NCBI RefSeq assembly: GCF_003711515.1
Contig: NW_021167085.1
Location: 2,070,452 to 2,134,451, forward strand
From: Sodiomyces alkalinus F11
Lineage: Eukaryota; Ascomycota; Sordariomycetes; Glomerellales; Plectosphaerellaceae
Direction: 5' to 3'
Length of the DNA: 64,000 nucleotides
Shown: positions 1 to 11,143 of the stretch, piece after piece
How positions within the stretch are numbered: the stretch's first letter is position 1
Layout: the number at the start of each line of letters is the position of its first letter
Notes under the pieces: generated by a model
What the model saw: the letters and a program-made list of their open reading frames with translations, nothing else
The model's database searches: none
What the model was told of the DNA's origin: nothing
Translations under genes and position numbers: made by a program

Positions 1-2741
1 CGTTGAGCAATATGAATAGATAAAAACATGCCAGATCGGCTCTGTTTCCGTTGTTGTGTTTTGTTGTGTGTTTGTGGTTTGTAGTTTCTTGGCGATGATG
101 ATATCGAATTGTTAAGGGGGAAAAAACCCCCCGAGGGCCCAATTCTCATTTTCATCGGGTTTAGGATTCCGAAATCGCCCACCTACGTGTCCCAGTCGAG
201 GGGAATTCGTATACGGTCAACGTACGGACAAGTCTTATCAGACTATCAGCCCCTCGGCCAGGACCCATGAGTCGAAGAACGAACGCGGTGTGTCCGCGGC
301 AGGAGAGTCAGTCAGCAGGCTAAGGGCCCGACATCGGATGTGCTTGGGCGAGGGGGAAAAAGAAGAATAAATAAAAAAAGACCAGAAGAAGAGGTAAAAA
401 AAGCAGAAGGACTTCGAACATATGAGGCAAGACATGATGTTCGCGAAGATGGAATAAACTCATGGTGGAATCAGATACCGCCGCCATCTATCTCGGTGCC
501 AAGGAGTAACATAACAAGGAGCTTCTTCTGCTGCAAGTCTTGTCCAAAGCGGACCTGGATTCCCGAGACGTTTTTGCGGTGATTCCCCGAGTTGGCAGCA
601 GCAAGACCGGTCAGGTCCGAAAACCCAAGGAGCACCAGACCGAGACGCACCTCGCTATAGAGTCAGTCGGCTTACCATATCGTTTGCTACCCGGTAGCTG
701 GCAGTTTCTAGACGGAGGACGATACAGGGAGCGACGAGGACGGACATTGGAAGACGGCATAGATATTCACAGTCATGTTTGATGGGATCCGAAAGTACGA
801 AAGTGCCTCTGTACAAACATAAGTCCTCGGTGCCTACCTTACTTCGTCCGTGTTATTCACCTCACAACTGACCGACGCGAGGAAGAGAGGACCACCTCGG
901 GGTCGCAGGTACGAATTACGAAGTACTTCGCAAAACCGATTAGGCAGCTTAAGTGTCACGATTTTTCACTGAAACGTGGGTCATCGGAACTTATTTTAAC
1001 CGGTCCAACTCCAACAAGTCCAACAACGTCAACGGTGAACAGGTCGCTATTAGGATAACACTGAAGTGATAACTTAGACTGGAAGTGGGTTAAGCAGCGA
1101 CTGCGTACCGGTATTTATCAAGTACCTTAACTCCGTACATCTCTACCAAGGTTCTTAGGTATACTTTATATATACGTCGTAACGCTTACTCCGTACCTTA
1201 TAGAGCATTATTCCTGGCCTACTATAGGTAAAGAATAGTAATTCACACGCTTTACTACACTATTCCGTGCCTCTCAATATCTGCTATATCTATGCCAATG
1301 CTTATATATACATCGTAATTATAGGTGCTGTAGGTGCCTAATAAAAGTGGCTTTGTTATAGGGTAAAGCTCCAGCTCCGGGCCTTCACGGGATTAACCGT
1401 TATAATCCGTAGTTCCTTTGTTCCTGCCCGTGCTCCGTAATTGGACTCGGTAGTTCCCTTCAAGATGTACGTTGTAAGGTACCTTTTAGGGAACGAAAGC
1501 ATGTGTTTGTTGTCGAAAGTACTTTTATATGTACCTATACGGAGTGATTACTTTGTACTCCGTACGGATACGGATACTTGGTAATAATTTCGTACTCATT
1601 CGTGCGTCCTACTTGCCATTTTTACCAACCTCCTCCCTCGACGTTCCCCTCTTATCCCTGCCCTGCCGCCGCCTTCCTTTGAAAGGTGACGCTTTGAGGA
1701 CGTTACCTGTAACCAGTGACCAACTTCTGTTTCGTTCTTCGTTTCCCGTCAACATACGAAGTACACATGACAGATGGTACCAAGTACCTATGAAGTAAAA
1801 ACTTGGCAGGAATTAGGGATCATGGACATCTGATGGTCCTGACCAGCCATCATTTTACCTTAGTAAGGTACCCGTGCAGAGTACCAGACCCATGTACTCG
1901 TGCCTTGTTCATCCCTCACTGCCAATCACGAGTCCGCTTCTTTTTTCCCACCTACCACTTCACCCTCGAAACACCCCAAAGTGCACATGAAAAGGATCTC
2001 GAAAACAACTCCCGGCAGCTATCATGACTTAATATTCTGCTCATTTGTCTGCCTCCGCCACAGAAGAATCCTGCGCATCTTCATAGACCGCGAGTCTCAC
2101 AGCTCTTTATGCAACTGACTCTATCCACGAACGAATGCGAACATACCGACGACCTGCCATATATCTAAAGGATACCCACCTTTGATAGAATGCCCTGCTC
2201 TTTTCCGACTGCGACGAACGGACCGACGACGCTCTCTGTGGGAACCTTGCATAGATACAAGAGCCGGGGATACACTGCTTTCGCATCTTCGGATCCGTCT
2301 GGCTCTGGTCTGAGTCTTGCTACCTAGTTCGACACCGTCTCGCTGACGCCGACATCTGCCTTTCTTGGCGCCATCGCTCTCAACTTATCCACACAATTCT
2401 TTCTGGATTGCCTATATCCCTCCGACCTACCTACCGCCTGTCACTGACTCGCTAGCCGCCGGAAACACTGGCTAGCTTTCATCCGCCCTGACTTCCAACT
2501 TGCCAACGCATCACGAAAATCGAGACATTCATAATCAATCCTCCTACCGAGCATGCCAAGAGTCGTCTACCCTCCTTTCGGCTTCTCGACATAGCCTACA
2601 GAACCGGCTAGATTGCGGCGGGCGGTGGGGGACGCGCTGGCATTCATCGCACCACGAACGAATACCGCTCGCGACGTAGTGTGCAGCGCCCAAGCACCTC
2701 TATATGACCGTTGCCGCAAATTTGATGATACACGCCCCATC
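1..2741. other. Intergenic spacer at left edge
   Basis: I see no convincing gene here. Only short open frames without family resemblance occur. From about 900 to 1800 the sequence is fairly AT-rich and carries repeated short GTAC-centred words (TACGAAGTAC at 917-926 and 1755-1764, TACTCCGTAC at 1557-1566) that recur in other spacers of the window. The last few hundred bases before 2742 are pyrimidine-rich and probably hold the promoter and leader of the gene that follows. A small G/A/C hairpin lies near 115-131. Confidence 0.6.
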
Positions 2742-5700
2742 ATGACAGCCCAGCCTTTGGATTCTGGCTATGACCCGTCCGACCAGACTTCAACAGGCCC
2801 TAAAATGTTTCGAAAACACAAATCACTACCGCACCCCTCCAAACAACAGAACCAAGCGCGAAGTGCTTCGGCCGACCGGAGGTCGCCAACGTTTGGACAG
2901 CACGACCTCGTTGACGAGACAGCCAATACTCTGAGAGAGGGCTTGCAGCGATCCACATCCCCCGTTTCTCAGTCGAGGCGGGCTCGGGCCGGGCCTGCGA
3001 TGCCTCCAACCCCTCCGACTCACTCTCGGACATCGTCTAGCAGCCACTCCATCCCGCCTCCGAGCCCGATTCTTCCCGGTACACCTTCACGCAGCGAGGA
3101 GAAGGTTCATATTCGTGTCAACCGACCAGCGACGCCACCGAACCCGACGAGCCCCCCGACGCCTGACGAAACCCCACCGCAACACCATCGCCGCCCCAGG
3201 GCTCCTCTACGACCCGTCTTTGGAGATCGTTCCGTCTCCAAGTCTACTACGGGGTCCCGACCAGAATCTTTCCGTACGGCGAGAGAAGAGCCTTACTCCT
3301 CCTCGGGCGAAGATGATTCCAGGTTAACCATACGGCCGACATCCTCGGCACGCGCTACCCAATTATCCCTTTGTCCGGGCTCAGATACCAGGACAAAACA
3401 ATCGCCACGGTCGTCCAGTCCAGGGAATGACACTGGCTCCGCAGCCGAGAAAGACTTTACACCGGGAACGAAAGGCGAATTCATCACGTTTGACAGGGAA
3501 TCGATATCATCGAGTGAACACGAGCAGGACCTGAATCCTGACCCTGTGTCCCCTCTGATCCGGAAATCACGAAAGACTTCTGAGGAGCGCGGAACACGTC
3601 CCGCCGGCGGCGCTTCTCCGCGAAGACCCCGGATCTTAGAAGACGACGTTGTCGCGCTTTCGAATGCCGCAGAGACCCTGCGCTCCATGCCTTTGCACCA
3701 GTTATCTGCCGCTCACCAAACCCCGCGAGACGCATCCATGCGTGGCACGTCTCGGGTACAGCCGTCCACCCCGGATACCCGAACTGTTTTAGATGACCGA
3801 AGACATTCAGGAGTATCATCAAAGTCAAACGTTTCAACTGTGGTGGAGGTAATGCTGGTGGATACAACCACGCCGCATCGTCCACAGACGCTGAGGCATG
3901 TGAAGAAGCGACGAGCCCTGAGGGCTTCGGGTACCGAGTCGTCTCCTAGCAGCTCCCCTCCTAGCTCGTTGGTTAGACTTGAGGACGACACGCGACGACC
4001 GCGACCTCGCACCCGTCCGTCGGATAGACGCCAGGACAGCTATGCCTCTACTGCGACTCACAACTCAGTCGCGAGTAGCAAAGCCCGCCGCGAGATATGG
4101 AAAAGCGGTGGAATTCCCGTGGTTGTTGTTCCAAATCGACGGTCCTCCCTACATCCCCCGAAAACTCCATCCTTGAGATCAACCAGCAGCCGCAAGACGA
4201 ACAGGAGTATGAGCGTCGGCTCGGCGCCACGTATAAAAGGTTCGACAAGCGGCGACGCGACCCCTGTATTCACCCGACTATCCCGGGGAACAAGGGCGCT
4301 TTCGGAGTCAGATCGCTCAGATCATAGGACTATGGATTATCCGCCTATTATACCAGCTCGGTCATCGTCGCTCTCGGCGCCGACAAGCCGCAATAACTCG
4401 CGCGCAGGGTCCATGATTGGAGAGAGCTTCAAAGCGTGGAATGATCCCCAACACTCATCACAGGCCCAAGGGACCGAGGCGCCTCCAGACACACTTCAGA
4501 GGATGTTTTCGCTCGAGTCGGGCCAGGAGGACCATCACCTGCACCCAATAGACTCTCATGACAAACCCGACATGGACCATTACGACCCGTTGGTCAACAG
4601 GAAATCTTCACGGAAGAATACGCCTTTCTCAGTGGTTTCTTTTGACACCAACGGGACTGCCCCTGAGGTGTCAGAGGCTTTCGCTGTCAGCATCTTCCCT
4701 CACCAAAACTCATCCATCCTCATGGTTGACCATTCGCCCAAATCGTTCGAATCATCAGACATTTCCCAGAAAGATAAGACGACTCCGGAGGGTACACCAG
4801 AGAGACCAAAGATTACTGCCACTGCGCCGGACGCCGATGATCCCGTCACGCCTCCGCAGCCTCATTTTCCGTCAGATGATGTGGATTCTCCCCCGAGGAA
4901 TCCGCGGTCCCCTCCTCAACCCCCAGCCATCCAATTCATTCCAGCAACCCCATCGGGCTTGACGCCATACGAGGAGAGGCTGGAGAAACTGGGCAACTTT
5001 TTTGACGATGACATCGATGAGCCAAAGCCGCGGCGGAGCACCTCCCTGGTTCGTAGAGCTTTTAGTCGGCGACAACGCTCGGAAAGCTGCCCTCCTAAGG
5101 CAAGTCGACCCGGGTTCCTCACTCGCACGCTCTCACTCTCCCGCAATACCCGCCAAGGGCTAGAAGCGGCAAGGGAGAAGGGCAAGACGCCCGCTCATGC
5201 GTATCCGACCGTGGAAGATCCTCCTGTCGAGGAGGACAAGCTCCACCCATTCTGGCGACCGACATACAGAGACTACGACGATGACTGGGCGCCAAGTGCG
5301 GACGACGAGGACCGAGCCTACAGATATCCGCCTATAGATAACCGGCCGCGCAGGAGTCTGAGCTCACGCATGAGGAGGACATTCGCTATTCTGCCCCGTC
5401 AGGACGGAGACGACTACTACCCAGAGAATCGTTTTCACGGCACAGATCGGCGTACCATTCGGCGGACTCCGAGCGGTAACTTGCGCGTGATGAAGCGTCG
5501 GACGAGCTCCCAATCCCTGAGACAGAGAATGGAATCTTTGCGGCCATCCACGGCTCCTGGCGGCGACGGCCGTTCCCCGCCCTTTTTGCGTCGCGAGCGT
5601 TCTGGGGAACAAGCGGCTTCATCAGGCAGAAGACGTCGATTCTCCCTTTCCCACACAGTTGGGGAACTCCAGGAGCTACCCAGGCGGATGAGCGAACGGA

Positions 5701-5840
5701 GGAGGGAGAAGAGAACGCGGGAACTACGTCAAAAAATCAGTCGACCCCAAGAGGTCAGGGACAATGTTGGGGAGGTGATCCAGCGGGCCAACCGCCGAGA
5801 CTCTCAGCAGCAGCCCAACCTTTCCATCAGCCATCACTGA
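2742..5840 (+). CDS. Large disordered Ser/Pro/Arg-rich conserved fungal protein
   Basis: This is a single uninterrupted reading frame of about 1032 residues if translation begins at the ATG at 2742. The frame stays open upstream to about 2613, but without an earlier in-frame ATG. The protein is dominated by low-complexity Ser, Pro, Thr and Arg, with no signal peptide or membrane segment, so it is probably intrinsically disordered. The C-terminal 150 or so residues look conserved-family-like: a run around RRTFAILPRQDGDD, then RRTIRRTPSGNLRVMKRR, then an Arg/Glu-rich helical stretch (PRRMSERRREKRTRELRQKI). I recall this tail pattern from hypothetical proteins of many filamentous ascomycetes, but no function is known to me. 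It converges with the U1-C gene downstream. The open frame makes a real gene nearly certain; the role is unknown. Confidence 0.85.
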   Translation: MTAQPLDSGYDPSDQTSTGPKMFRKHKSLPHPSKQQNQARSASADRRSPTFGQHDLVDETANTLREGLQRSTSPVSQSRRARAGPAMPPTPPTHSRTSSSSHSIPPPSPILPGTPSRSEEKVHIRVNRPATPPNPTSPPTPDETPPQHHRRPRAPLRPVFGDRSVSKSTTGSRPESFRTAREEPYSSSGEDDSRLTIRPTSSARATQLSLCPGSDTRTKQSPRSSSPGNDTGSAAEKDFTPGTKGEFITFDRESISSSEHEQDLNPDPVSPLIRKSRKTSEERGTRPAGGASPRRPRILEDDVVALSNAAETLRSMPLHQLSAAHQTPRDASMRGTSRVQPSTPDTRTVLDDRRHSGVSSKSNVSTVVEVMLVDTTTPHRPQTLRHVKKRRALRASGTESSPSSSPPSSLVRLEDDTRRPRPRTRPSDRRQDSYASTATHNSVASSKARREIWKSGGIPVVVVPNRRSSLHPPKTPSLRSTSSRKTNRSMSVGSAPRIKGSTSGDATPVFTRLSRGTRALSESDRSDHRTMDYPPIIPARSSSLSAPTSRNNSRAGSMIGESFKAWNDPQHSSQAQGTEAPPDTLQRMFSLESGQEDHHLHPIDSHDKPDMDHYDPLVNRKSSRKNTPFSVVSFDTNGTAPEVSEAFAVSIFPHQNSSILMVDHSPKSFESSDISQKDKTTPEGTPERPKITATAPDADDPVTPPQPHFPSDDVDSPPRNPRSPPQPPAIQFIPATPSGLTPYEERLEKLGNFFDDDIDEPKPRRSTSLVRRAFSRRQRSESCPPKASRPGFLTRTLSLSRNTRQGLEAAREKGKTPAHAYPTVEDPPVEEDKLHPFWRPTYRDYDDDWAPSADDEDRAYRYPPIDNRPRRSLSSRMRRTFAILPRQDGDDYYPENRFHGTDRRTIRRTPSGNLRVMKRRTSSQSLRQRMESLRPSTAPGGDGRSPPFLRRERSGEQAASSGRRRRFSLSHTVGELQELPRRMSERRREKRTRELRQKISRPQEVRDNVGEVIQRANRRDSQQQPNLSISHH

Positions 5841-6752
5841 GACGCATTGTATCGTTACGATTTATGAACCACGCTACTTGATGAAAACGAAAGGGGGAAA
5901 AGAAAAGAAGAAAAAGAAAAGAAGAAAAAATATCTGTTTACGGGACACGTACATGACCGGATCTTCGCTGCTGGAAATCGATTCTTTTGGGGGGTTAGGA
6001 TAGGGTCTTTGGCGAGATGGTACGTCACGAAGACGTATCGGTTGCAGCATGCTCTTCAATTTTGGAAACTATTCATTGTATAGGGGGCAGCGCTGACTAC
6101 GTAGGACGAGATCTTGTCTTTTAGAGGTGTGGCCGAGTTGGAAGTTGGGAGGACATGTTGTGGCCCCTTTTTCACGCATCATGATTGAACGAGTCTACGG
6201 ATATTGACTGCTTTCTATCTGTACCATTAGATCCCCCTTATGCTTCATGATATATCACTCTGCGTACAGGCCGGCCTGTCAAAATTCGCAAGTTGAATGG
6301 GCATTGAGGCTTCCTCGGGGTTTATCTGGTTCCACCCAATCATGTGGCCATGTCTTCCTTCGTTTCGTGCTGCGCGGTGTTAAGAATCGGCTTATTTCCT
6401 TACGTTTACAGCAACTAACCTATCCTAAGCTCTTGTGGTCCCGTCTGTATCCCGTTAGGTTCGAACGGCGTACGGCAAAATATTTCGGGTGGCCTCGAGA
6501 AGCAGTCAGTGGCTACTACGACTTGGATGTTCGCGATGATAAAAGTACTAAAAATGACTACCCGCTGTTTCATCCCAAAATGCGTGGTGACCTTTGGTTT
6601 TTTTTTTCTTTTCGCAAAACGCCTCTTTCAACACCGATAAAACTCCAGCAAGATTAAGCAAAGTCCAGAACCCAACCCCCGCAGAAAAGGTAAGCAAGCG
6701 TAAGAGGAAGAAACGGCGAAGCGAAATAGTGGTGGCCTGGCATTGAAGACAT
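5841..6752. other. Convergent intergenic region
   Basis: This lies between two genes that converge, so it should hold both 3' UTRs. It contains A/G-rich runs just after 5880 and a T-rich run near 6597-6612. No coding frame with family resemblance was found. Confidence 0.5.
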
Positions 6753-7885
6753 CTACCGCTTGTCGTATCCGTGACCACCGGGCGGGCCGGGAGGGAATGA
6801 CGTGCCGGGAGGTGGGGGAGGGCCGCCGGGGAAGCCGCCGGGCTGGGGCATGCCGGGGAAAGGAGGGAAGTTGGGCGGCAGACCGCCGGGAGGTGCGATG
6901 GTGGGACCAGGTCCAGCACCGGGGGCGCTATTGGTTCCCGGAGGGGGGATGCCCGCGGCACCCGGTAGAGGGAATGGAAGACCGCCTGGAGCGCCTGGAG
7001 GCGGGATGAAGGGGAGGCCACCGGGGGGCATCATAGCGCCATTGGGGCCGGTGGGCGGAGGGAAGGGGAAAGGTGGCGCGCCGCGGCCGGGCCCTTGACC
7101 TGGGGCTGTTGGAGAGTGTTATGTCAGAATTTGCCTTCCAGGCGAAGGAGGCGGAGTCGATGGAAGTCGAACGAAAGAGAGGAAAGGGGGGATACTTACG
7201 AGGAGGCATGCCTTGTGGGAATGGAGGGGCACCAGCTGGCATTCCGGGAAAAGGAGGAGGTACGCCTAAGATGGACAAGAGTGTCAGCCACATTGCATAG
7301 TTCTCGCCGAGTTTGGCGAAATAGGATAAGGAAAAAGAAAGAAAAAAAGGCCATTATGGGTCGACGCACCTCCTGGGAAGGGAAATGGAGGGGGAGGGAA
7401 GCCGTGGCCAGGTTGGTTTTGAGGGAGCATGGGGTTCGCGTGGGCCTGGCCTTCGGCGGCGTAAGACGAGGTGATGGAGTCGATGACGGACTGAGCCTTC
7501 TCGTGACCGATTTCTATCAAGGGCGGGATATAGTTAGCTCGGGTTGGACATCGATATGACCATGTGGTCGAGGCCCGACGACGGATGCGTTGTGAGTTGT
7601 GTTGGGGACGTACGTTGATAGTAGTCGACTACATTGCGAAGGTGGTTTCGGCCACTATTGTGATCCTTCCGCACGCTCATAGAGTCGTGCGTCAGGTAGA
7701 CGTCGCAGTAGTCGCCTGTGTGGTGAGCATTGACGGTTAGTACCCGGGTCGATATCGACGTGCGGGATCGCGGCTAGGAATAGCGAGAAGAAATCGCTTA
7801 CAGAAGACTACAGGAAACCAGGTTTCAGTTAGCTTCGTCAGTCAACCTTTGCAAGGGAACAATGGAAGGGCTTACACTTGGGCAT
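6753..7885 (-). CDS. YHC1: U1 small nuclear ribonucleoprotein C (U1-C)
   Basis: U1-C stabilises the pairing of U1 snRNA with the 5' splice site. My model has six exons: 7885-7876, 7807-7802, 7715-7614, 7513-7370, 7265-7200 and 7105-6753, giving 226 residues. The N-terminus reads [17 protein letters not shown], with the C2H2-type finger ligands C6, C9, H24 and H30 at the spacing known for the family, followed by the helix ending DYYQQIGHEKAQ. The remaining two thirds is a Pro/Gly/Phe-rich tail, as is usual for this family. Exon 2 is a 6-nt micro-exon supplying parts of codons 4-6, and the Cys6 codon is split by intron 2. Introns 1 and 2 (68 and 86 nt) have GTAAGC donors and CTAAC branch sites. 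The gene is divergent from ERV25. Identity is secure; the micro-exon is inferred from frame and conservation. Confidence 0.93.
7802..7807 (-). other. YHC1: 6-nt micro-exon of U1-C
   Basis: On the minus strand the six bases TCTTCT are flanked by CTGTAG upstream and GTAAGC downstream. Joined to the preceding T and the following GC they give the codons TTC TTC TGC (F4, F5, C6), which matches the conserved MPKFFC/MPKFYC start of U1-C. Omitting the exon gives MPKCDYC in the same frame, without the two aromatic residues. Confidence 0.85.
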
Positions 7886-8425
7886 CTTGTCATGAAAGAG
7901 TCGCAAGTGAACTAAAGCGAGTGTGGGTGTTCCAGAATAGGTGAGTAATTGGTAGGTGTCTTGATGGCAGTTGGGAAGATGTTGGGAAGTCGAGTCGCGA
8001 ATGTCGCCGAAACTATCCGTCCAAAGGAATACAAGGTACGAAGTTACCCAAAAAAAATATGGCGAGGCTCGGGACGAGGCTGAAATGCCCCACGTGAGGC
8101 AGCAGACGTTGGGTTCCGGATGGACGTGGAAAAGGACTTATGATTGGTCATACTGAGCTACGATGACAGGGGTGTGTCCACTCTCAGCCGAACGCGACAG
8201 ATTTCCTAAAAAGCATAGGAGCGATACGTTGGCTCCAAGTCTGGCACAACCCCCTCGAGCTCCCCTTCTCTGGTCAATTTTCAACATTGACCCCCGTCCA
8301 CCTCTCACGAGGAGACTCCATTGCCTCCCGCACAGAAACACAAAGACGCCGCCGACGCGGGGTTCGGTTTCTTCCGCATTCGACTCGACACGATATCGAA
8401 ATAGAGATATAGACGGGGCCGGACC
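7886..8425. promoter_or_regulatory. Divergent promoter region U1-C / ERV25
   Basis: The 540 bp between two divergent start codons must carry both promoters and leaders. It includes an A run near 8050 and pyrimidine-rich stretches near 8250-8330 on the ERV25 side. I cannot assign individual transcription factor sites. Confidence 0.45.
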
Positions 8426-9318
8426 ATGGCAGCAACTCGATCGTTACTGCAGTACATCTGCAGCCTTATCCTTCTCGCCTGCACAGCTCACGCCCTCAAG
8501 TTCGAACTGCATGCTACGCCGCGTCATGTGAGGCAGGAAAGATGTATACGCAACTTCTTGACCAAAGATACCCTTGTCGTCGTGACAGCGACCGTGGGAG
8601 GATATAAGGGAGATGGCATGACTGTCAACATGCACGTACGTGAACCGATTCAGTTGAGATCTGACTCTGTCTTCTTCCGATTTCTCTTTCGCTCTTTCGC
8701 TCTTTCTCTTCTTTACCCCCAACTAACATGTATCTTTTTTCGTGTCCGTGACAGATCAAGGATGCTGTAGGCAACGAGTATGGAAAGCCCAAAGATGTGG
8801 CCGGCGAGCAGCGAACGGTCTTCACTTCCCACGCCGACGCCCCCTTCGACGTCTGCTTCGAGAACGTTTTCACCTCATGTACGGAAAACTTATTTTCTTC
8901 CCCTTCCCCTTCCCGCCCTTTCCTCCGGCGCTCCCTTTTCTTGCTTCTACTCGAGACTGTGGGAGAAGACTAATGATGCCGGTACCGCTCTGCAGCGCTG
9001 AACATTCCCAACGCCTTTGTGGAGGTGGAGCTCGACATCGACATCGGAGCTGATGCCAAAGACTGGGCCGCCATTCAGGCCACCGAGAAGTTGAAGCCCG
9101 TGGAGGCCGAGGTGCGCCGCATCGAGGAGCTCGTGGCGGAAATTACCACCGAGATGGACTACCTGAAGGCCCGCGAGCACAAGCTGCGCGACACCAACGA
9201 GAGCACCAACACCCGTGTCAAGTGGTTCGGCTTCTGCACCACTTTCGTGCTGTTGGCTCTCTGGGTGTGGCAGATCATGTACCTGCGCGCGTATTTCCGG
9301 TCGAAGCATTTGATCTAA
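8426..9318 (+). CDS. ERV25: p24-family COPII cargo receptor Erv25
   Basis: Members of the p24/emp24/gp25L family cycle between ER and Golgi and help package cargo into COPII vesicles. Three exons (8426-8635, 8755-8878, 8996-9318) give 218 residues. Visible parts, in order, are a signal peptide (about 1-24, hydrophobic [17 protein letters not shown]), a GOLD domain with its two cysteines (RCIRNF and FDVCFENVF), a coiled coil around [19 protein letters not shown], and a membrane span ([20 protein letters not shown]). The short cytosolic tail [12 protein letters not shown] resembles the Erv25 subclass. Both introns have GTACG-type donors; the second has a CTAAT branch-like site. Length and tail fit Erv25 rather than Emp24. 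Confidence 0.94.
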
Positions 9319-10273
9319 GGGTTCCTTGAAACAGCCTAGGCTGGTGTGGACTGAGAAGACGGGATGTGGCAGTTTGACACTGCCACGGAGGTGGATGAAG
9401 AATGGGTCGGGCCAGAGCCCGGGCCTCATGGGAGGGATAGGGACGATAAATATTTATAAATGGCGGCCGCGTTGTCACAGCGTCTACAATGCTCGACTGG
9501 TGCCGGGTTGTCTGTGTGTTCGAGAGGACAGCAGCCGTGGGCACTCATTTGTGTCCAGGAGTTCAAAGGGCGTGTTTTTCTGGTCTATCTATTGCCCTAA
9601 ATCCAGAGGTGGTTCATAAACTCATGAATGATACAGAATTAGCCTCATTGCATTTGTTCCTTCCTTTTGCCTTGGCACATTGCACTAGAAATTTGGTCGA
9701 TGAACTCGCATTCCGCGCCCAATTGTGGTCTCTCTGAACTCCTATATACTTGGTCTTTTTACCCTACCTACCCAGCTTGCTTTAACCCCAATAGGCTAAT
9801 TGATCATTCCAACGACCTAACGAATTGCAGGAATGCCTTGCGAAAGTACTACTTTCTATATTGTCACGATAGTTTACAGTTGGTATATATGCTGTTCCTG
9901 GGCAAAATCCTACTCGACATGCGTAGGCCAATTCGTACCTTTATTTATTGGTTACCAGGCATCTTCTGCCTATGATGTCAAATACAGGTAAGGTACTAAG
10001 GTAGTTCCTCGCACTACGTACCGTGCTCTCTACGGAGTTTGGTGTTTGGTGGGGCCTCGGTACTTTTTGCCCGGACAAGCGACATGCAAAATCACCGGCA
10101 ATACACGCACACGGCCGTTGACACTGCGACAAGGCACTCTCTCATGTGCAGTTTCTTTTTTCCCTCCCCCTCGACTCTAGCCGTATAGACCCGTGTAACT
10201 CTCGCAAACTTCACGGCGCAGCTTCTTTCATATTGAACAGAACCAAAAGTTGGACAACCGTTTGTCCGTCGCA
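9319..10273. other. Intergenic region ERV25 to SDH5
   Basis: This is 955 bp between two genes on the same strand. The first part should be the ERV25 3' UTR and the last part the SDH5 promoter. The stretch 9640-10000 is AT-rich and contains a partial copy of the TAAGGTAC word found in other spacers. I see no gene. Confidence 0.5.
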
Positions 10274-11143
10274 ATGGCATACTTCTCTCGAGCTCTCCGC
10301 CCGGTAGCCCGGCGCCACCTTTTCGCCCCTCTTACCCGCCGTGCCTTCCTCTCCTCAAAGTCCGGCGCCAGTTCACCAGGCCCGACTGATCCGCAATCCG
10401 AGGCCGAACTTCAAGTCGGCGAACTGCAGGGCGCCAAGTTTCGCATCGAACCCCTGCGGAGGGTGGGCGAAGATGCGAAGACCACACGCGCCCGTCTCCT
10501 CTGTATGGTTTCCCCCCCTTCCCCTATCTCTACTCTACTCTACTCTACTCTACTCTTCCAGTGACCCGCAACCCCTTGACACTTCCGGGCGCTAATCTCT
10601 GCCATCATTCACCCCAACATAGACCAATCTCGAAAACGCGGCACTTTGGAATCCGACCTCCTCCTCTCCACCTTCGCCGACGCCCACCTCCCCACCATGT
10701 CCGTGGAACTGATGTCCGAATACGACCGCTTCCTCGACGAGAACGACTGGGACATTTACTACTGGGTCACTCAAGAGGAATCGCAAGAGCAGCAACCCCG
10801 GGACCTCGACACCGCCACTTTCGCCAGCGGCGAGGCCTACCGCGGCGTGCCCCCCGGGTCGCGAAAGACGGTCGATGCCGGCGCTTCCGACCCGCCCGTA
10901 GGCCAGGACATTCCCGTCCGGCCGCGACCCGAGGGCGAGTGGGCCCAGACCGTGGGTACCTTCAAGCCGGCCTACCGTCCTGTCCCGTCGCGCTGGCGTG
11001 ACAGCGAGATCCTCCGCCTGCTCCGGGAACACGTTCGCAGCCGAAGGGCCGATCCCAGCTCGGGGAAGGCCGGAGGTCAGACAGGGGAGGGCATGGCATT
11101 CATGCCCCCTCTCTTTGACGTCCAGAGCACTGGGAAATCATGA
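10274..11143 (+). CDS. SDH5: Succinate dehydrogenase assembly factor 2, mitochondrial
   Basis: Sdh5/SDHAF2 is a matrix protein needed for covalent FAD attachment to the SDH flavoprotein subunit. Two exons (10274-10502 and 10623-11143) give 249 residues. The N-terminus ([15 protein letters not shown]) is Arg-rich without acids, as expected for a mitochondrial presequence. The family core is clear: [20 protein letters not shown], then [17 protein letters not shown]. The intron splits the Tyr codon of RLLY and contains five TACTC pentamers. The C-terminal extension is longer than in yeast Sdh5 and has no motif I recognise. The ATG at 10274 is chosen because no earlier in-frame ATG is present. 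Confidence 0.94.
10525..10556 (+). repeat. TACTC pentanucleotide repeat in SDH5 intron
   Basis: About five tandem CTCTA/TACTC units form part of the pyrimidine-rich tract of the SDH5 intron. It is a simple short tandem repeat and probably variable between strains. Confidence 0.8.

Noticed and set aside
115..131. G-run, A-run, C-run hairpin resembling a bacterial terminator
   Set aside because: The genome is eukaryotic and no gene ends here; it is a low-complexity inverted repeat only.
3293..4061. Several antisense frames over the large disordered gene
   Set aside because: Shadows of a GC-rich, repetitive coding sequence; no codon or motif support.
6548..7559. Gly-rich plus-strand frames opposite U1-C
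   Set aside because: They are the reverse complement of the Pro/Gly-rich U1-C tail; the minus strand carries the conserved zinc finger and splice signals.
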